A stretch of 45,422 nt of DNA from Magnetococcales bacterium (GCA_015231175.1 JADGBZ010000002.1:1-45422), one strand, 5' to 3'; counted from the stretch's first letter, positions 34,100-42,964 are shown. A program made the numbers and translations. The notes: generated by a model from the letters alone, not told the origin.

Positions 34100-34515
34100 G
34101 GGCCATGATCCAGTCTGGAGAGACCCGTCGTGTGGGTAGGTGAACAGGCAACGAAACCGACATCCACCGCGAGGATACACCGGGTCATGCATAAACGAAA
34201 CAGGCCTCCTGAATTGATCGGACGCCGGGCGCGCTGCACGTTTTGCCAGCGAACAGGTGTCAAAAACAGGTGCAAGTTGCATGTCGTGCTTTTGACGAAC
34301 CAGGTTGATGTCGTTTTGAAGGGGTCATCGATCGCCCGGCAACGCATCGGGATCCAGGGTGTCGGTTTTCTGGGGGGCTTGGTATATATCTTGCAATGGT
34401 TTTTCGCCAAAATCATGGACGGTCGCAACAAGCTTGACGCAGTGAACAATAAAGATGCTTGGCTTGGTCGAGTCCGTCACCTTTCTGCCCATGCCCAGAG
34501 TGAGGAGTCAGCAAA
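34100..34515. other. Intergenic stretch between the chemoreceptor and ankyrin genes
   Basis: This 416-base region lies between divergent genes. The open frames in it have poor codon structure, and I accept none. It holds a 26-base fragment of the dispersed repeat (34334-34359) and a TATATA at about 34392 that could be a -10 box without a clear -35. Promoters for both flanking genes must lie here. Confidence 0.5.
34334..34359 (+). repeat. Fragment of the dispersed repeat (front only)
   Basis: GCCCGGCAACGCATCGGGAT plus CCAGGG matches the front of the element as seen behind the HD-GYP gene. The hairpins after it are lost, so this is a decayed or truncated copy. Confidence 0.65.
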
Positions 34516-35361
34516 ATGGCTACGATATTGACCCACGGCACCGACAAGCACCACCATCACTCCCACCATCTGCTGGATTTATTGGAGGTGATTTTCGCTG
34601 CCCTTTTGGCCATGTTCATGGCAACAGCTGTCGTGCCGCTTTTGTTCATGAATCGTTCGGGTGTGGAAAAACAGGTGACTGCTCAGAGCAACCCCCTCCC
34701 CATGGCGGTCATGGAGGGGGATATGAGGCAGGTCGACCTTTTGTTGGCCAAGGGAAAGGGTCTGAACGATGTGGGGCCGGGCAACATGACTGCCTTGATG
34801 TGGGCGGCCAGCGAGGGGAATGTGCCGGTTCTCGAAAAGCTGTTGGCCTCCAGTGTGGATGTCCAGGCTGGCAACGTCTGGGGACAGACGGCCCTGATCC
34901 TCGCTTCCCAATGGGAAAATCCGGTTGTTGTCGATGGACTCCTGGCGCATCGGGCTGACCCGAACGCAACCACTCGGAGCGGGCGGACTCCCCTGATGCA
35001 GGCGGCGAAATATGGCCAGGTGGCTGCGATCCAGCTTCTGGTCGGGGCTGGATCCCGGGTCAATCATCGGGATCGCAGTGGGAACACGGCTCTTATGGAT
35101 GCCGTGCGGCATGGCTCTCTGGCCTCCGTGGAGGCGCTTCTGAAGGGGGGCGCTGATGTCAATCTGCAAAACAAGTCGGGAGACAGTTCCCTGATGTTGG
35201 CTGCCGAGCGTGGCCATGTGGGTGCGGTGCAACGGCTTCTCAAGGCGGGCGCCAATCCGCTGCTGCGCGATGCAGATGGTTTGACAGCTCGTGCGATCGC
35301 CAGAGAAAATGGCCACGAAGGTGTTGTCCAGGTGCTTTCGCAGGCAGAATTGGCCGGTTGA
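34516..35361 (+). CDS. Membrane-anchored ankyrin-repeat protein with His-rich N-terminus
   Basis: 281 residues. The N-terminus has a histidine cluster (KHHHHSHH at 11-18), one membrane segment follows (about 24-45), then six ankyrin repeats (about 60-275; GMTALMWAASEG-like pattern, GRTPLMQAAKYGQV, GNTALMDAVRHG). Ankyrin repeats bind partner proteins. The single anchor suggests the repeats face the periplasm or the cytosol depending on topology, which is not decidable here. GAGGAG lies 8 bases before the ATG. The TMTC-like gene follows after 24 bases. Confidence 0.9.
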   Translation: MATILTHGTDKHHHHSHHLLDLLEVIFAALLAMFMATAVVPLLFMNRSGVEKQVTAQSNPLPMAVMEGDMRQVDLLLAKGKGLNDVGPGNMTALMWAASEGNVPVLEKLLASSVDVQAGNVWGQTALILASQWENPVVVDGLLAHRADPNATTRSGRTPLMQAAKYGQVAAIQLLVGAGSRVNHRDRSGNTALMDAVRHGSLASVEALLKGGADVNLQNKSGDSSLMLAAERGHVGAVQRLLKAGANPLLRDADGLTARAIARENGHEGVVQVLSQAELAG

Positions 35362-35385
35362 TAGAGACGAGAGGGGAGAAGCTCC

Positions 35386-37185
35386 TTGCCTTCCCGCCGT
35401 GCAGCGCAGTTGCTTCTCCTCTTCCTCCTGCTCCTTTATGCGCGGGTCATCTTTGGTGACTGGGTCAACTGGGATGACCTGATCTACTTTCTGAATCCCC
35501 ATCTCCAGGATGGCTTCTCCCCGGCGTTCCTGCGTTGGGCGTGGGCGGATACGGATACGGTTCACCAGTGGATCCCCGTGACTTGGATGTCGATCCAGCT
35601 GGATCGGACTCTTTTTGGGGTCAATCCGGCGGGATCTCATCTGGTCAACCTTGCGATTCATGCAACCAATACATTGTTGTTGCTGTATTTATTGCATCGC
35701 ATGACGGCGCGATTTTGGCCCTCGTTGGCCGTGGCGGCCTTGTTTGCGTTGCATCCACAACATGTCGAGGCGGTCGCCTGGGCCACTGAGCGCAAGGAGC
35801 TGTTGGCGGCATTGTTTGGTCTGCTCTCCCTGCACCAGTACGTCATTTTTGCCCGGGCGCGGGATGCGAACCTGCCCGGGTTGGACTCCCGGGTTGTGAG
35901 GCCGCTTGCCCTTTCCCTGGTCTGTTATTTTCTCAGTTTGCTGGCCAAACCCATGTGGATCACCTTGCCAGCTCTCCTGTTGCTCCTGGATGGGTGGCCC
36001 CTGGGACGCCTGCGGCGGCCATGGTTGCCTCTGTTGCTGGAAAAAGTGTTTTATTTACCCATCATGATCGGCATCATGTGGGTCACTTTCCGCGTCTATG
36101 AGACCCCCTCGTTTGCCCCGGACGGGGTCTCTTTCCTGGATCTGCTCCCCTATGCCCTGGTCAACGACATACACTATCTGGTGTCCACATTCTGGCCTGT
36201 TGGTTTGGCCCCGCTCTACCCATTTCCCCTGGTGAGACCGGGTCTCCTGGAAGTGGGGGGCGCTGTTGGGCTGCTTCTGGCCGGAACGGCTCTGGTTTGG
36301 CGGCTGGCTCGTTCACGTCCCTGGCTTTTGCTGGGGTGGTTGTGGTTTTTCGGGACGTTGTTGCTGGTGTCGGGGGTGATCCACGCGGGTCGGCATGCTA
36401 CCACGGACCGTTTTACCTACCTGCCACACATGGGCCTCTTCACGGCTCTGGTGTGGGAGGTGGATGCCTGGGCAACCCGCTGGCGGCTCAGGCCCCAGGT
36501 CATGGCAGGTGCGACCGGGCTGCTCCTGATGGTCTGTGCTTTTTTGACCTGGAATCAGATCGGCTTCTGGCGCGACAGCATGACGCTCTGGTCACACACC
36601 GTTGCCACCACGCGGAACAACCATTACGCCCACTACATGTTGGCAGGTCTGTACATGGAAGAGCGCAACCTGGAACAAGCCGCGAAGGAGGTGCAACAGG
36701 CCTTGGCCATCATGCCTGGGCAGATCGACTATGCCATCTTGCAGGCGGATATCTCTTACCGGCGTGGCAACAAGGCGGCTGCCTTGCAGATGCTGAGCGA
36801 GATGACCCGGATGCACCCCGAAGTGGCCAGGATACGGCTCAAGATGGCCATGATGCACATCCAGGAAAAGGCATTTTCTCAGGCGCTGCCCTTGCTGCGG
36901 TCTATCGTCGATCCGCATGTACCGGAAGGATCCTCTTCAACCTATGCAGCGGAGAGCATGGAGGCCGCATTCAATCTGGGTGTGGTCCTGGTCGCACTGG
37001 GAGAGAGTGTCGAAGCCGAGGGGCATTTTTTGCGTACTTTTCGCGCCCAGCCTTGGCTGATTCCGCAGCGCTGCATCCTGATGCGCTTGTTTGCCCATGA
37101 TCCAGACTCTGACCAGGAGGTCTGGAAGCGTCTCGCCGGAACGTTTTGCCCCGACGTTGGATCAGCGGCCCGGATGGTTCCGTAA
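35386..37185 (+). CDS. TMTC-like GT-C family membrane protein with C-terminal TPR repeats
   Basis: 599 residues. About ten membrane segments occupy residues 1-390, with the GT-C acidic pair in VNWDDLIYFLNP near residue 27, HLVNLAIHATNTLLL near 84 and FALHPQHVEAVAWATERKE near 119. These match the TMTC/DUF1736 family of putative O-glycosyltransferases. Residues about 410-560 are TPR repeats (AHYMLAGLYMEERNLEQAAKEV). It may transfer sugar to proteins or lipids at the periplasmic face; substrate unknown. It starts with TTG at 35386 with GAGGGGAG 7 bases upstream, and ends 8 bases before the convergent Trm112-like gene. Confidence 0.88.
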   Translation: MPSRRAAQLLLLFLLLLYARVIFGDWVNWDDLIYFLNPHLQDGFSPAFLRWAWADTDTVHQWIPVTWMSIQLDRTLFGVNPAGSHLVNLAIHATNTLLLLYLLHRMTARFWPSLAVAALFALHPQHVEAVAWATERKELLAALFGLLSLHQYVIFARARDANLPGLDSRVVRPLALSLVCYFLSLLAKPMWITLPALLLLLDGWPLGRLRRPWLPLLLEKVFYLPIMIGIMWVTFRVYETPSFAPDGVSFLDLLPYALVNDIHYLVSTFWPVGLAPLYPFPLVRPGLLEVGGAVGLLLAGTALVWRLARSRPWLLLGWLWFFGTLLLVSGVIHAGRHATTDRFTYLPHMGLFTALVWEVDAWATRWRLRPQVMAGATGLLLMVCAFLTWNQIGFWRDSMTLWSHTVATTRNNHYAHYMLAGLYMEERNLEQAAKEVQQALAIMPGQIDYAILQADISYRRGNKAAALQMLSEMTRMHPEVARIRLKMAMMHIQEKAFSQALPLLRSIVDPHVPEGSSSTYAAESMEAAFNLGVVLVALGESVEAEGHFLRTFRAQPWLIPQRCILMRLFAHDPDSDQEVWKRLAGTFCPDVGSAARMVP

Positions 37186-37193
37186 CCGGAATA

Positions 37194-37367
37194 TCATGTC
37201 CCCTCCATATGGCGAGCTTCATCGAGGAGCATGACCGGGATGTCATCCCGGATCGGGAAAGCCAATTTTTCATGGCGACAAACCAACTCCTGGGCCTCTG
37301 GATGATACTCCAGAGACTCCTTGCATTGCGGGCAGACCAGGATATCCAACAACTCTTTGTCGATCAT
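37194..37367 (-). CDS. Trm112/YcaR-family small zinc-ribbon protein
   Basis: 57 residues. The pattern IDKELLDILVCPQC, then C-x2-C and a second LVCRHEKLAFPIRDDIPVML, fits the Trm112 family of short proteins that activate methyltransferases in other organisms; the bacterial role is uncertain. Met at 37367 with AAGGA 7 bases upstream matches the family's usual start. An in-frame Met at 37382 would overlap the recO stop by four bases but has no ribosome site. It is the last gene of the dksA-era-recO operon. Confidence 0.88.
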   Translation of the reverse strand: MIDKELLDILVCPQCKESLEYHPEAQELVCRHEKLAFPIRDDIPVMLLDEARHMEGT

Positions 37368-37378
37368 GGAGCATTCCT

Positions 37379-38140
37379 TCATGATGAGGTGTCCGGGAGT
37401 GGTTCCAGGCCGATCAGGTGGCGAAAGTGGCGTTCGGCGTCGAGAAGTCGGCCACCGAATCGGGTCAGGCCGGCGCTGCTGATGCGGAACAGGTTGATAT
37501 GCTCCTCGGGTGATAATGGGGCAAAACCATTCGGCCAGTCCAGGGTGGCCATGGCGTGGTGTTCAGCGGGGCTGATGGAAAAAATATGACGGGTATAGGG
37601 CAGGCCACAGGTTTGGCAAACCGTCTGGGCCCGCCGCACCGAAAAAAAAGTCAAGGGTTCGGTATGGCCGCAACCTGCGCAGGAGTCGGTGCGCCAACCG
37701 TAACCGATGGTGCGCAGGGTTACACCCTGGATGAAAGCCAGGAGTGCCAGGGGGCTTTGTTTGGCATCCAATTGATCCAGGACTGTTTCTGTCAGATCAA
37801 ACAATTCCGGATGGGGATCCCCGGGAGGGAGGAAACGGTAAATCATCTCCTGAATGACCTGGGCCGAGGCCATGGCCAGGGGTATCTCTCGCAGAGAGTG
37901 GCGCCCACGGACGATGTCGGTTTGCAGGAGAGTGCCCAACGCATGGGCCGGATGGAAATGACCGAGAATGTTGATGGTGTGAAACCCGGCCAGCGCAGCC
38001 CGCTCGGACCCTTTGCGGCTGCGGATACCTCGGGCGAGGACGGATTGCGTGCCACGCTCCCGGGAAAAATAGTGGATCACGAGGGAAGTTTCCTGAAAGG
38101 GAATGCGGCGTAACACCAGGGCTTGATCACTGCACTTCAC
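37379..38140 (-). CDS. recO: DNA repair protein RecO
   Basis: 253 residues. An N-terminal OB fold begins at the usual VKCSDQALVLRRIPFQE, followed by a helical domain with a four-cysteine zinc site (CAGCGH and CQTCG). RecO works with RecR to load RecA onto SSB-coated single strands in the RecF pathway. The GTG at 38140 is chosen because GGAAGGG lies 7 bases upstream and the family begins there; it overlaps the era gene by 14 bases. The frame extends to an ATG at 38170 that would overlap era by 44. Confidence 0.93.
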   Translation of the reverse strand: MKCSDQALVLRRIPFQETSLVIHYFSRERGTQSVLARGIRSRKGSERAALAGFHTINILGHFHPAHALGTLLQTDIVRGRHSLREIPLAMASAQVIQEMIYRFLPPGDPHPELFDLTETVLDQLDAKQSPLALLAFIQGVTLRTIGYGWRTDSCAGCGHTEPLTFFSVRRAQTVCQTCGLPYTRHIFSISPAEHHAMATLDWPNGFAPLSPEEHINLFRISSAGLTRFGGRLLDAERHFRHLIGLEPLPDTSS

Positions 38141-39062
38141 GATCCGACCCTTCCCAATAGCCAAGAGCATTCAGCAGGCGCACGTTGCCCCGCCACCCCT
38201 TGCGAACCACCACCTGGAGCTTCAGGTGTACACGACAAGCCAGAAAGCGTTCCAGATCATGACGGGCGGCAGTACCAATTTTTTTCAGCATGGCGCCGCC
38301 CCGGCCTATGACAATCCCTTTTTGTGAATCACGGTCCACAAGGATAAGCGCTGCGATGTGAATCTGGTCGTCCGCCTCCTGGAGGCTTTCAACCTGGACG
38401 GCTACATGGTAGGGTAACTCCTGTTGCAGATGCATGAACAGTTTTTCGCGCACCATTTCAGCGGCGATAAAACGTTCCGGCTGGTCGGTCCACTGGTCGT
38501 CCGGAAAGTAGGCCGGCCCCATGGGCAGGAGGGAAAAAATCCGGGACATGAGGTGGCCCACATTCTCTCCGGTCAGGGCCGATATCAGGGCAAACTCGGC
38601 GATGGCAATGCCAAGCTCCGTCGCCTTGGCTTCGCACCCGGAGAGCAGGGGGAGCAGGAGAGGCCGGGGGATACAGTCAACCTTGTTGACCACCAGAAAG
38701 GTTTGTTGCTTCTTGCCTGACAGGCGGGCAAGGATTTCCCAATCCTCTTCGGTGGCCCCCGCCGTGGCGGTGATGAAGTAGAGGATCAGGTCGGCATCGT
38801 CGCACGCCCCATAGGCGGTTTGCATCATGACCTTGTCGAGGGCGTGACGGCTTCCCTGGTGGATTCCCGGTGTATCCAAAAAGACCATCTGACCGTCAGG
38901 ACGGTGTACCACACCCAGGATGCGCGTGCGCGTCGTCTGGGCCTTGGGGGTGACGATGGCTGCCTTGTGCCCCAACACCTGGTTCAGGAACGTCGACTTG
39001 CCCATGTTGGGTCGTCCGACGATGGCTATGAAACCGGAGCGGTAGGACGCTCCGGCTTTCAT
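38127..39062 (-). CDS. era: GTPase Era
   Basis: 311 residues. G1 is GRPNMGKST (16-24), G2 is in TTRTRILG, G3 is DTPG (63-66) and G4 is NKVD (126-129). A C-terminal KH domain carries GIVIGRGG near residue 250. Era binds the 3' end of 16S rRNA and helps 30S assembly. The ATG overlaps the dksA stop by four bases. The common partner rnc is not next to it; dksA takes that position here. Confidence 0.97.
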   Translation of the reverse strand: MKAGASYRSGFIAIVGRPNMGKSTFLNQVLGHKAAIVTPKAQTTRTRILGVVHRPDGQMVFLDTPGIHQGSRHALDKVMMQTAYGACDDADLILYFITATAGATEEDWEILARLSGKKQQTFLVVNKVDCIPRPLLLPLLSGCEAKATELGIAIAEFALISALTGENVGHLMSRIFSLLPMGPAYFPDDQWTDQPERFIAAEMVREKLFMHLQQELPYHVAVQVESLQEADDQIHIAALILVDRDSQKGIVIGRGGAMLKKIGTAARHDLERFLACRVHLKLQVVVRKGWRGNVRLLNALGYWEGSDREVQ

Positions 39063-39514
39063 AGCTCTTCATCATCATCGACGGCATTGTTGGTACGGCG
39101 AACTTTTTCCAGATGCTCTTCCTTGGTTTTGCAATCGATGCACAGGTCGGTAACCGGACGGGCTTCCAGGCGTCGCAGGCCAATCTCCACGCCACAATTT
39201 TCACAAAACCCGTAATCGTCCGCTTCGATATTATCGATGGTGCGGTCAATCTTGGAGATGAGCTTGCGCTCCCGATCCCGGGTGCGCAGTTCAAAATTAC
39301 GATCGGTTTCCAGACTGGCGCGGTCCGTGGGGTCGGCGAAGATCGCTTTCTCCTCGTTCATGATCGAGACGGTTTTCTCGGCCTCCTCGATCAGCTGATT
39401 CTTCCACTCCAGCAGCAACTTGCGGAAGAAGGCACGTTGAATAGGGCTCATATAAGGTTCGTCCGGGGAGGGACGGTACCCGTCAGGGACGTGGATATCG
39501 GCAATTTTGCTCAT
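39059..39514 (-). CDS. dksA: RNA polymerase-binding transcription factor DksA
   Basis: 151 residues. The coiled coil has the tip acidic pair D61/D64 (ADPTDRAS), and LRTRDRERKL follows. The zinc finger is C104, C107, C125 and C128. DksA binds the polymerase secondary channel and, with ppGpp, adjusts rRNA and amino acid promoters. GGAGA lies 9 bases before the ATG. A strong promoter-like pair is upstream. It heads the dksA-era-recO-trm112 operon with 4-base overlaps. Confidence 0.96.
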   Translation of the reverse strand: MSKIADIHVPDGYRPSPDEPYMSPIQRAFFRKLLLEWKNQLIEEAEKTVSIMNEEKAIFADPTDRASLETDRNFELRTRDRERKLISKIDRTIDNIEADDYGFCENCGVEIGLRRLEARPVTDLCIDCKTKEEHLEKVRRTNNAVDDDEEL

Positions 39515-39645
39515 GGTCTGTTTCTCCAGGGCAAAAGACCCTTTTCATATCGAAGAGGCCAAAGATCCGATGACTGGTTGGGATCTGCTGGCGGACGGCG
39601 GCATCTGCAACGGAAATACCCCGGCATTTATTTCTAAAAACAGAG

Positions 39646-39674
39646 ATGATAGAGGATTTTGCACAGCAGGTCAA
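39646..39674 (-). promoter_or_regulatory. Sigma70-type promoter of the dksA operon
   Basis: On the minus strand, TTGACC (39674-39669) and TATCAT (39651-39646) are separated by exactly 17 bases. Transcription would start near 39639, leaving a leader of about 125 bases before the dksA ATG. This is the best promoter match in the window. Confidence 0.6.
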
Positions 39675-39693
39675 TTCAAAACGCGCTTTGACG

Positions 39694-41097
39694 TCACATG
39701 CCTGGCGGAGGGGGGAAGATTTTTCCCGGGTTGAGGATCCCTTTTGGATCGAACAAATCCTTGATGCGGCGTTGCAGGTCGAGGGTCGGTCCGGGGATCT
39801 CCTGGTCGATGAAGGCTTTTTTCTGCATGCCGACGCCATGTTCACCGGACAGGGTTCCTTCCAGAGCGAGAACCAGGGAGAAGATCCGGTCGAGGACCGG
39901 CTTGACATAGTCCAGGCTGTGGGAATTCTTGGGGTCGGCCAGGAGATTGACGTGGATGTTGCCGTTTCCCCCATGCCCAAAATTGACGATGGGAATGCCG
40001 GTCTCATGGGCAATGGCCGCCAGGCCTTCGATCAGCTCCGGCAGACGTGAAACAGGGACGACTACATCCTCGTTGATGCGGCGCGGCGCTATTTTTTTCA
40101 GGGTGGGCGCCATGGCATAGCGGGCCTCCCACACGGAAGCGGCATCTTCCGGGGTTGTGGCCTGGATCACTTCCAGGGGGTGGTAGTGCTGAAGCGTGGT
40201 GAGGATATGCCGGACAAGGGATGCCACCGCATCGGTATCGCCGGACACCTCAAGGAGCAGCATGGCCCGGGCGTCCGGGTGCAGGGCGATCTGACCCACT
40301 TGCCGCAAAATGTCCAGGCAGGCCGGATCCATGAACTCGATGGCTGTTGGTGGGGTCTCTTCAATCATCAGGGCAGAGATGGCTTGGGTGGCATCCGGGA
40401 CGGAGCCAAAGGTGGCCCGGAGGAGGCGACGCACCTGCGGGAGTGGAGCCAGGCGCAAGGTTGCCCGGGTCACGATGGCCAGAGTGCCTTCGGAGCCGAT
40501 CAAAAGGCGGGTCAAATCATAACCCACCACCCCCTTGGTGGTCCGACCCCCGGTCTGGATAATGGTGCCATCGGCGAGGACTGCCTCCAGCCCCAGAACC
40601 CAATCGCGGGTTACGCCATAGCGGGGGGCGTTGGCGCCAGCCGCACACATGGCGATGTTGCCGCCGACGGTGCAGGCCCGGGCCGAGGAGGGGTCCGGCG
40701 GCCAAAAAAGATGGTGGGGTTGCAGGGCAGATTGCAGATCGGCGTTGACCACGCCGGGGCCCACCACAGCGAGGCGATCCTGTGGGCGGATTTCGTGAAT
40801 GCGGTTCATGCGTTGCGTGGAGAGAACCAAACCACCCTGGAGCGACAGCGAACCCCCCACGTTGCCGGTGCCCGCGCCGCGTGGCGTGACCGGGACCGCC
40901 ATCTCCTGGCAAAGCGCCAGGGTTTTTGCGACAGCGGCGGTTGTGGTTGCCATGAAGATGGCCTGGGGACGCAGGCGGATGCCGGTGTTGTCCCAGGCGT
41001 AAGCCTCCAGGGAGGCCGGATCGGTCAGCAGACGCGCCGATGAACCGGCTGCAATGGCCTGTAAACCGGCCAGGAATCCTTCCGGCAATCGAACCAT
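39694..41097 (-). CDS. FAD-linked oxidase, GlcD / D-lactate dehydrogenase type
   Basis: 467 residues. The PCMH-type FAD-binding domain is at about 40-220 (PRGAGTGNVGGSLSL, GGNIAMCAAGANAPRYG). The C-terminal substrate cap has INEDVVVPVSRL, NFGHGGNGNIHVN and SGEHGVG. Family members oxidise D-lactate, glycolate or other 2-hydroxy acids and pass electrons to quinones. Partner subunits GlcE and GlcF are not adjacent, so a stand-alone D-lactate or 2-hydroxyglutarate-type enzyme is possible. The ATG at 41097 shares one base with the stop of the BON gene (TGATG). The longer frame to 41379 is the antisense-type extension of that gene and is rejected. Confidence 0.92.
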   Translation of the reverse strand: MVRLPEGFLAGLQAIAAGSSARLLTDPASLEAYAWDNTGIRLRPQAIFMATTTAAVAKTLALCQEMAVPVTPRGAGTGNVGGSLSLQGGLVLSTQRMNRIHEIRPQDRLAVVGPGVVNADLQSALQPHHLFWPPDPSSARACTVGGNIAMCAAGANAPRYGVTRDWVLGLEAVLADGTIIQTGGRTTKGVVGYDLTRLLIGSEGTLAIVTRATLRLAPLPQVRRLLRATFGSVPDATQAISALMIEETPPTAIEFMDPACLDILRQVGQIALHPDARAMLLLEVSGDTDAVASLVRHILTTLQHYHPLEVIQATTPEDAASVWEARYAMAPTLKKIAPRRINEDVVVPVSRLPELIEGLAAIAHETGIPIVNFGHGGNGNIHVNLLADPKNSHSLDYVKPVLDRIFSLVLALEGTLSGEHGVGMQKKAFIDQEIPGPTLDLQRRIKDLFDPKGILNPGKIFPPPPGM

Positions 41098-42209
41098 CAC
41101 TTTTTCCGCTGGGCATCCGCTTCGATGTCTACGTAGGAGACCACTTTTTCCACCCCGGATACATTGCGGGCCACCTCCAGGGCGCGATCCCGTTCCATGA
41201 TCGTTGCGGTCACGCCGGTCAGGTAGACCACTTTCTTGGTGGTCTGGACGTGAATGCCCAATCCACTGGCGATCTGATCCGCCAGAAGCGCCACTTTGAC
41301 CTTGTTGGTGAGCCAGGCATCCGCAGCCAGATCCGAGGTGGTCACCTGTTCCACCTTCAGTTCCGAAATGACCTCCCACACTCCCATGGTGTTTTTGGCG
41401 ATGCGGATGGCCTCGGCAATCTCTTTTTCAGAGGATGCGGTACCGGTGAGAAGAACCTGCCCCAGATAGACCGAGACATCGATGTTGCCAACGTGGACGA
41501 TGTCGCTTTGTACGTAGGCGCCACGAATTTTCATGGCAACCCAGTTGTCCTCCAGAATGTCCGAAGCATTGCGATTTTTGCTGATCTGGGGCGCCGGGGT
41601 TTCCTCCGAGGCATCCGGGTTGACCGGATAGGCCTTGGGGTCGATATCGATGTAGGAGACAACCTGCTTGACTTTGGCCACTTCGCTGGCAATTTTTACA
41701 GCGGCATCCCGTTCGCCGATGGTGCGGGCCATGCCAATGATGTAGACCACACCTTTGGTGGTCTCCACGTGAAAATCCAGACCCCGCACATCGCGGTCCG
41801 TCAAAAGCTTCATCTTGACCTTGTTGCTGATCAAGATATCCAACGCAATGTCCGATGCCGATGCGTACTGGACTTTCAACTCGGAAATAACCTTGTTGAC
41901 CCCCTGCGTCTCCTGGGCAATGCGTTTGGCCTCGGTAATCTCCTCCTCGGAGGCGGCCACCCCGGTGAGGAGAACTTTGCCGCGATAGACCGAGACATTG
42001 ACATTGCCGGCAGAGACCTTGTTGCTCTGTAGATAGGTGTTGCGAATCTTGACGGCTACCCAGTTGTCCTCCAAAAATCCAGAGGAGCCGCGGCGCTCGC
42101 CAAAAACGGCTGTGGCAGTCGCGGCGCCGCTCACCATGGCAACCGGCACGCAACCTTCCAAAAGCAAAAAGATGAGGCTTGACAGGAGGATAAGTGAACC
42201 ACGCATCAT
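41097..42209 (-). CDS. Lipoprotein with four BON domains
   Basis: 370 residues. A lipobox ends in LLEGC (about residue 20). Two BON pairs follow, at about 45-190 and 220-365, which resemble each other closely (LEDNWVAVKIRNTY against LEDNWVAMKIRGAY; GKVLLTG against GQVLLTG). Dual-BON proteins such as YraP/DolP support outer-membrane integrity; here the dual unit has been duplicated inside one gene. The ATG at 42209 has AAGGA upstream and lies 13 bases behind dedA. It probably forms an operon with dedA and the FAD oxidase. Confidence 0.9.
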   Translation of the reverse strand: MMRGSLILLSSLIFLLLEGCVPVAMVSGAATATAVFGERRGSSGFLEDNWVAVKIRNTYLQSNKVSAGNVNVSVYRGKVLLTGVAASEEEITEAKRIAQETQGVNKVISELKVQYASASDIALDILISNKVKMKLLTDRDVRGLDFHVETTKGVVYIIGMARTIGERDAAVKIASEVAKVKQVVSYIDIDPKAYPVNPDASEETPAPQISKNRNASDILEDNWVAMKIRGAYVQSDIVHVGNIDVSVYLGQVLLTGTASSEKEIAEAIRIAKNTMGVWEVISELKVEQVTTSDLAADAWLTNKVKVALLADQIASGLGIHVQTTKKVVYLTGVTATIMERDRALEVARNVSGVEKVVSYVDIEADAQRKK

Positions 42210-42222
42210 GGTTGTTCCTTGA

Positions 42223-42801
42223 TCAAGGTGTCTGGCCAGTTTTGCCGGATTGCCGGAAGCGGCGCCAGGCCACAACCACGACTCCCAGCCCCAACAGGCC
42301 ACCCAGTATGAAGTAGGCGTAGACGCTGACTTGTTCAAAAAATGCGTCAATCGTGTGGCCGAAGACAAAGCCGCAGACACCGAAGATTAAAGCCCAAATC
42401 AAAGCGGCCAGGCCGTTGAGGAGAAAAAAACGCAGAGGCTGGATCCCGTAGGAACCCAAGGCAAAGGGGGTTACGTTGCGGACGCCATAAACGAAACGAA
42501 AGCCCAGAATAAACCATGTGTCATAACGGTGCAGCAGTTGCTCCACGCGCCGACTGCGCTCCTGCCATGTGGCGCTGAGACGGCCCAGAATGCGTTTTCC
42601 CCAGCGATAGCCTACCTGAAAATAGAGCTGGTCGCCAAAAAATGTACCCGCAAACGCCGTCAGGACGACCATCGTCAGGTCGAGAATACCCTGCTGCGCC
42701 ATGAAACCGGCAACCAGCAAGATTGTTTCTCCTTCGAGAAATGTCACAACGAATAGGACGATGTAACCATATTCCCGAATCAACGGCTCCCATTGTTCCA
42801 T
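42223..42801 (-). CDS. DedA-family inner-membrane protein
   Basis: About 192 residues. Typical DedA motifs are FVVTFLEGETILLVAGF, GDQLYFQVGYRWGKR, RFVYGVRNVTPFALG and a C-terminal membrane segment ending in WRRFRQSGK. DedA proteins are linked to membrane lipid (undecaprenyl phosphate or phospholipid) transport and envelope stress tolerance. The ATG at 42801 (MEQWEPLIREYGY) matches the family start. A GTG at 42837 adds 12 residues and cannot be excluded. It is divergent from the small protein at 43027. Confidence 0.92.
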   Translation of the reverse strand: MEQWEPLIREYGYIVLFVVTFLEGETILLVAGFMAQQGILDLTMVVLTAFAGTFFGDQLYFQVGYRWGKRILGRLSATWQERSRRVEQLLHRYDTWFILGFRFVYGVRNVTPFALGSYGIQPLRFFLLNGLAALIWALIFGVCGFVFGHTIDAFFEQVSVYAYFILGGLLGLGVVVVAWRRFRQSGKTGQTP

Positions 42802-42883
42802 GGATTTCACCAGAAGAGTTGTGAAAATGTTCGCCACCCAGCCAACGGGCTATCACAACAAAAATTCCGGTCGATTGTCAACC

Positions 42884-42964
42884 TTTCCGCGAGAATTGGA
42901 CTTTGCCGCGTTTCGATTGGCAGCCATTTCGCGAGATCTGGACTTTGCTGCGTTATCGTCGGTA
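42884..42964. repeat. Imperfect tandem repeat between divergent genes
   Basis: Two units of about 38 bases, 42884-42921 and 42927-42964, share GCGAGA..TGGACTTTG.CGCGTT..CG with about 42 bases from one to the next. The position between dedA and the divergent small gene suits a pair of regulator sites, though no known operator is recognised. Confidence 0.55.

Noticed and set aside
34130-34531. 133-codon plus-strand frame between the chemoreceptor and ankyrin genes
   Set aside because: No ribosome site or motif, crosses the repeat fragment and overlaps the well-supported ankyrin start.
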